Assembly: GCA_021234155.1 (NCBI GenBank)
Contig: JAJEKV010000045.1
Span: 9,223,105 to 9,287,104, forward strand
Length of the DNA stretch: 64,000 nt
Origin: Isoetes taiwanensis
Taxonomy: Eukaryota > Streptophyta > Lycopodiopsida > Isoetales > Isoetaceae
Direction: 5' to 3'
Shown here: piece after piece, positions 63,504-64,000 of the stretch
Numbering within the stretch: position 1 is the first letter of the stretch
Layout: the number at the start of each line of letters is the position of its first letter
Made by a program: the position numbers and the translations under genes
The notes under the pieces: generated by a model
What the model saw: only the letters and a program-made list of their open reading frames with translations
Databases searched by the model: none
What the model was told of the DNA's origin: nothing

Positions 63504-64000
63504 GTATGTCAATTCAACTTTTCTATCATTTTTTGTGTCTATGTTCATGCAAGTTGGGTCTCTTTGATGGTTTTTGCTGTTGATTCTTTTCTTTGTTTGA
63601 TCTGATGATTTATCAGTTCTGGACTGGGTACTTGCACTTCTAACCCTATCGTGAGTTTCTTTGATGGTTTTTGCTGTTGATTCTTTTCTTTGTTTAATCT
63701 GATGAATAAGCAATAATTCTTGCTCTTTATTAGTTCTGGACTAGGTACTTGCACCTCTAACCTTATCGTGACAGTTTGGCAAGACCAATCAAGCAAGCGA
63801 GAAATAGATCCTTAAATGCCCTTCACTAATTCTTTAGACTTCCATATTTGTTATTTGTGAGTATGTGCACTTGTTCTGCAAATGGACAAGAGATTCTAGA
63901 CTAAATTAGACAATATTTCTAAATGTTAATGCAAATCATGTACCTGGCGCACTTCAGTATAAGCCGTCTGTCCTTTTCATTCCCTACATGCTAAAGTTAT
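63504..64000 (+). other. Probable first intron with a ~100-bp tandem duplication
   Basis: After the donor, TTTGATGGTTTTTGCTGTTG occurs at about 63562 and 63662, and TTAGTTCTGGACTAGGTACT echoes TCAGTTCTGGACTGGGTACT, making two diverged units. No exon is recognisable before the window ends. Confidence 0.4.

Overview
The window looks like nuclear DNA of a land plant with a large, repeat-rich genome. It holds LTR retrotransposons primed by initiator tRNA-Met, plant-type Ty3/gypsy gag and integrase, LINEs, hAT-type miniature elements, a plant 2-oxoglutarate dioxygenase fragment and short GT-AG introns in AT-rich DNA. A seed-free vascular plant (fern or lycophyte) is my guess, but nothing here proves it. 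I see no rRNA gene, complete tRNA gene or CRISPR array. Host genes are few, and almost everything else is mobile DNA in layers.

Layout. (1) 1-6.9 kb, minus strand: a Ty3/gypsy element with gag, three zinc knuckles, protease and integrase. Reverse transcriptase and RNase H are deleted. Downstream of integrase lies an extra long coiled-coil ORF that runs off the left edge, and facing away from it a small cysteine-rich ORF with its own CCAAT/TATA promoter. (2) 7-13 kb: AT-rich DNA with one perfect 216-bp hAT miniature element. (3) 13.4-24.9 kb: a complete LTR retrotransposon by structure (1.62-kb LTRs, AGCAT target duplication, PBS, PPT) with 8.3 kb of internal DNA but no recognisable gag-pol. 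Its leader carries repeated dyad modules. (4) 25-29 kb: palindrome clusters, a 759-bp hAT element between two exon-like fragments, microsatellites and a polypyrimidine tract. (5) 29.4-34.2 kb: a LINE (ORF2 with one premature stop) abutting a gag-only LTR relic. (6) 34.8-36.7 kb: the best host gene candidate, with a TATA box, a 5'-UTR intron containing a long foldback element, and a split coding region with one in-frame stop. (7) 36.8-38.3 kb: a palindrome/foldback cluster and a small ORF.

(8) 40-64 kb: a mosaic of segmental duplications. Comparing the copies gives empty and filled sites for several insertions: a 5.4-kb pair of units with shared ends (44.5-49.9 kb), a 5.2-kb LINE with EN and RT domains and a duplicated 5' leader (50.2-55.4 kb), a 1.6-kb TIR element carrying the N-terminus of a 2-oxoglutarate dioxygenase (57.7-59.25 kb), ultra-short LINE tails, and a poly(A) retro-insertion with a 9-bp target duplication (60.1-61.35 kb). 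Two phase-compatible exon candidates flank that retro-insertion. A first exon with a transit-peptide-like N-terminus starts at 63.165 kb.

The mobile parts explain each other. LINE machinery plausibly made the short tails and perhaps the poly(A) insertion. hAT-type transposase supplied from elsewhere would have moved the two CAGGGT elements. The non-coding LTR element would need gag-pol proteins from an intact relative.
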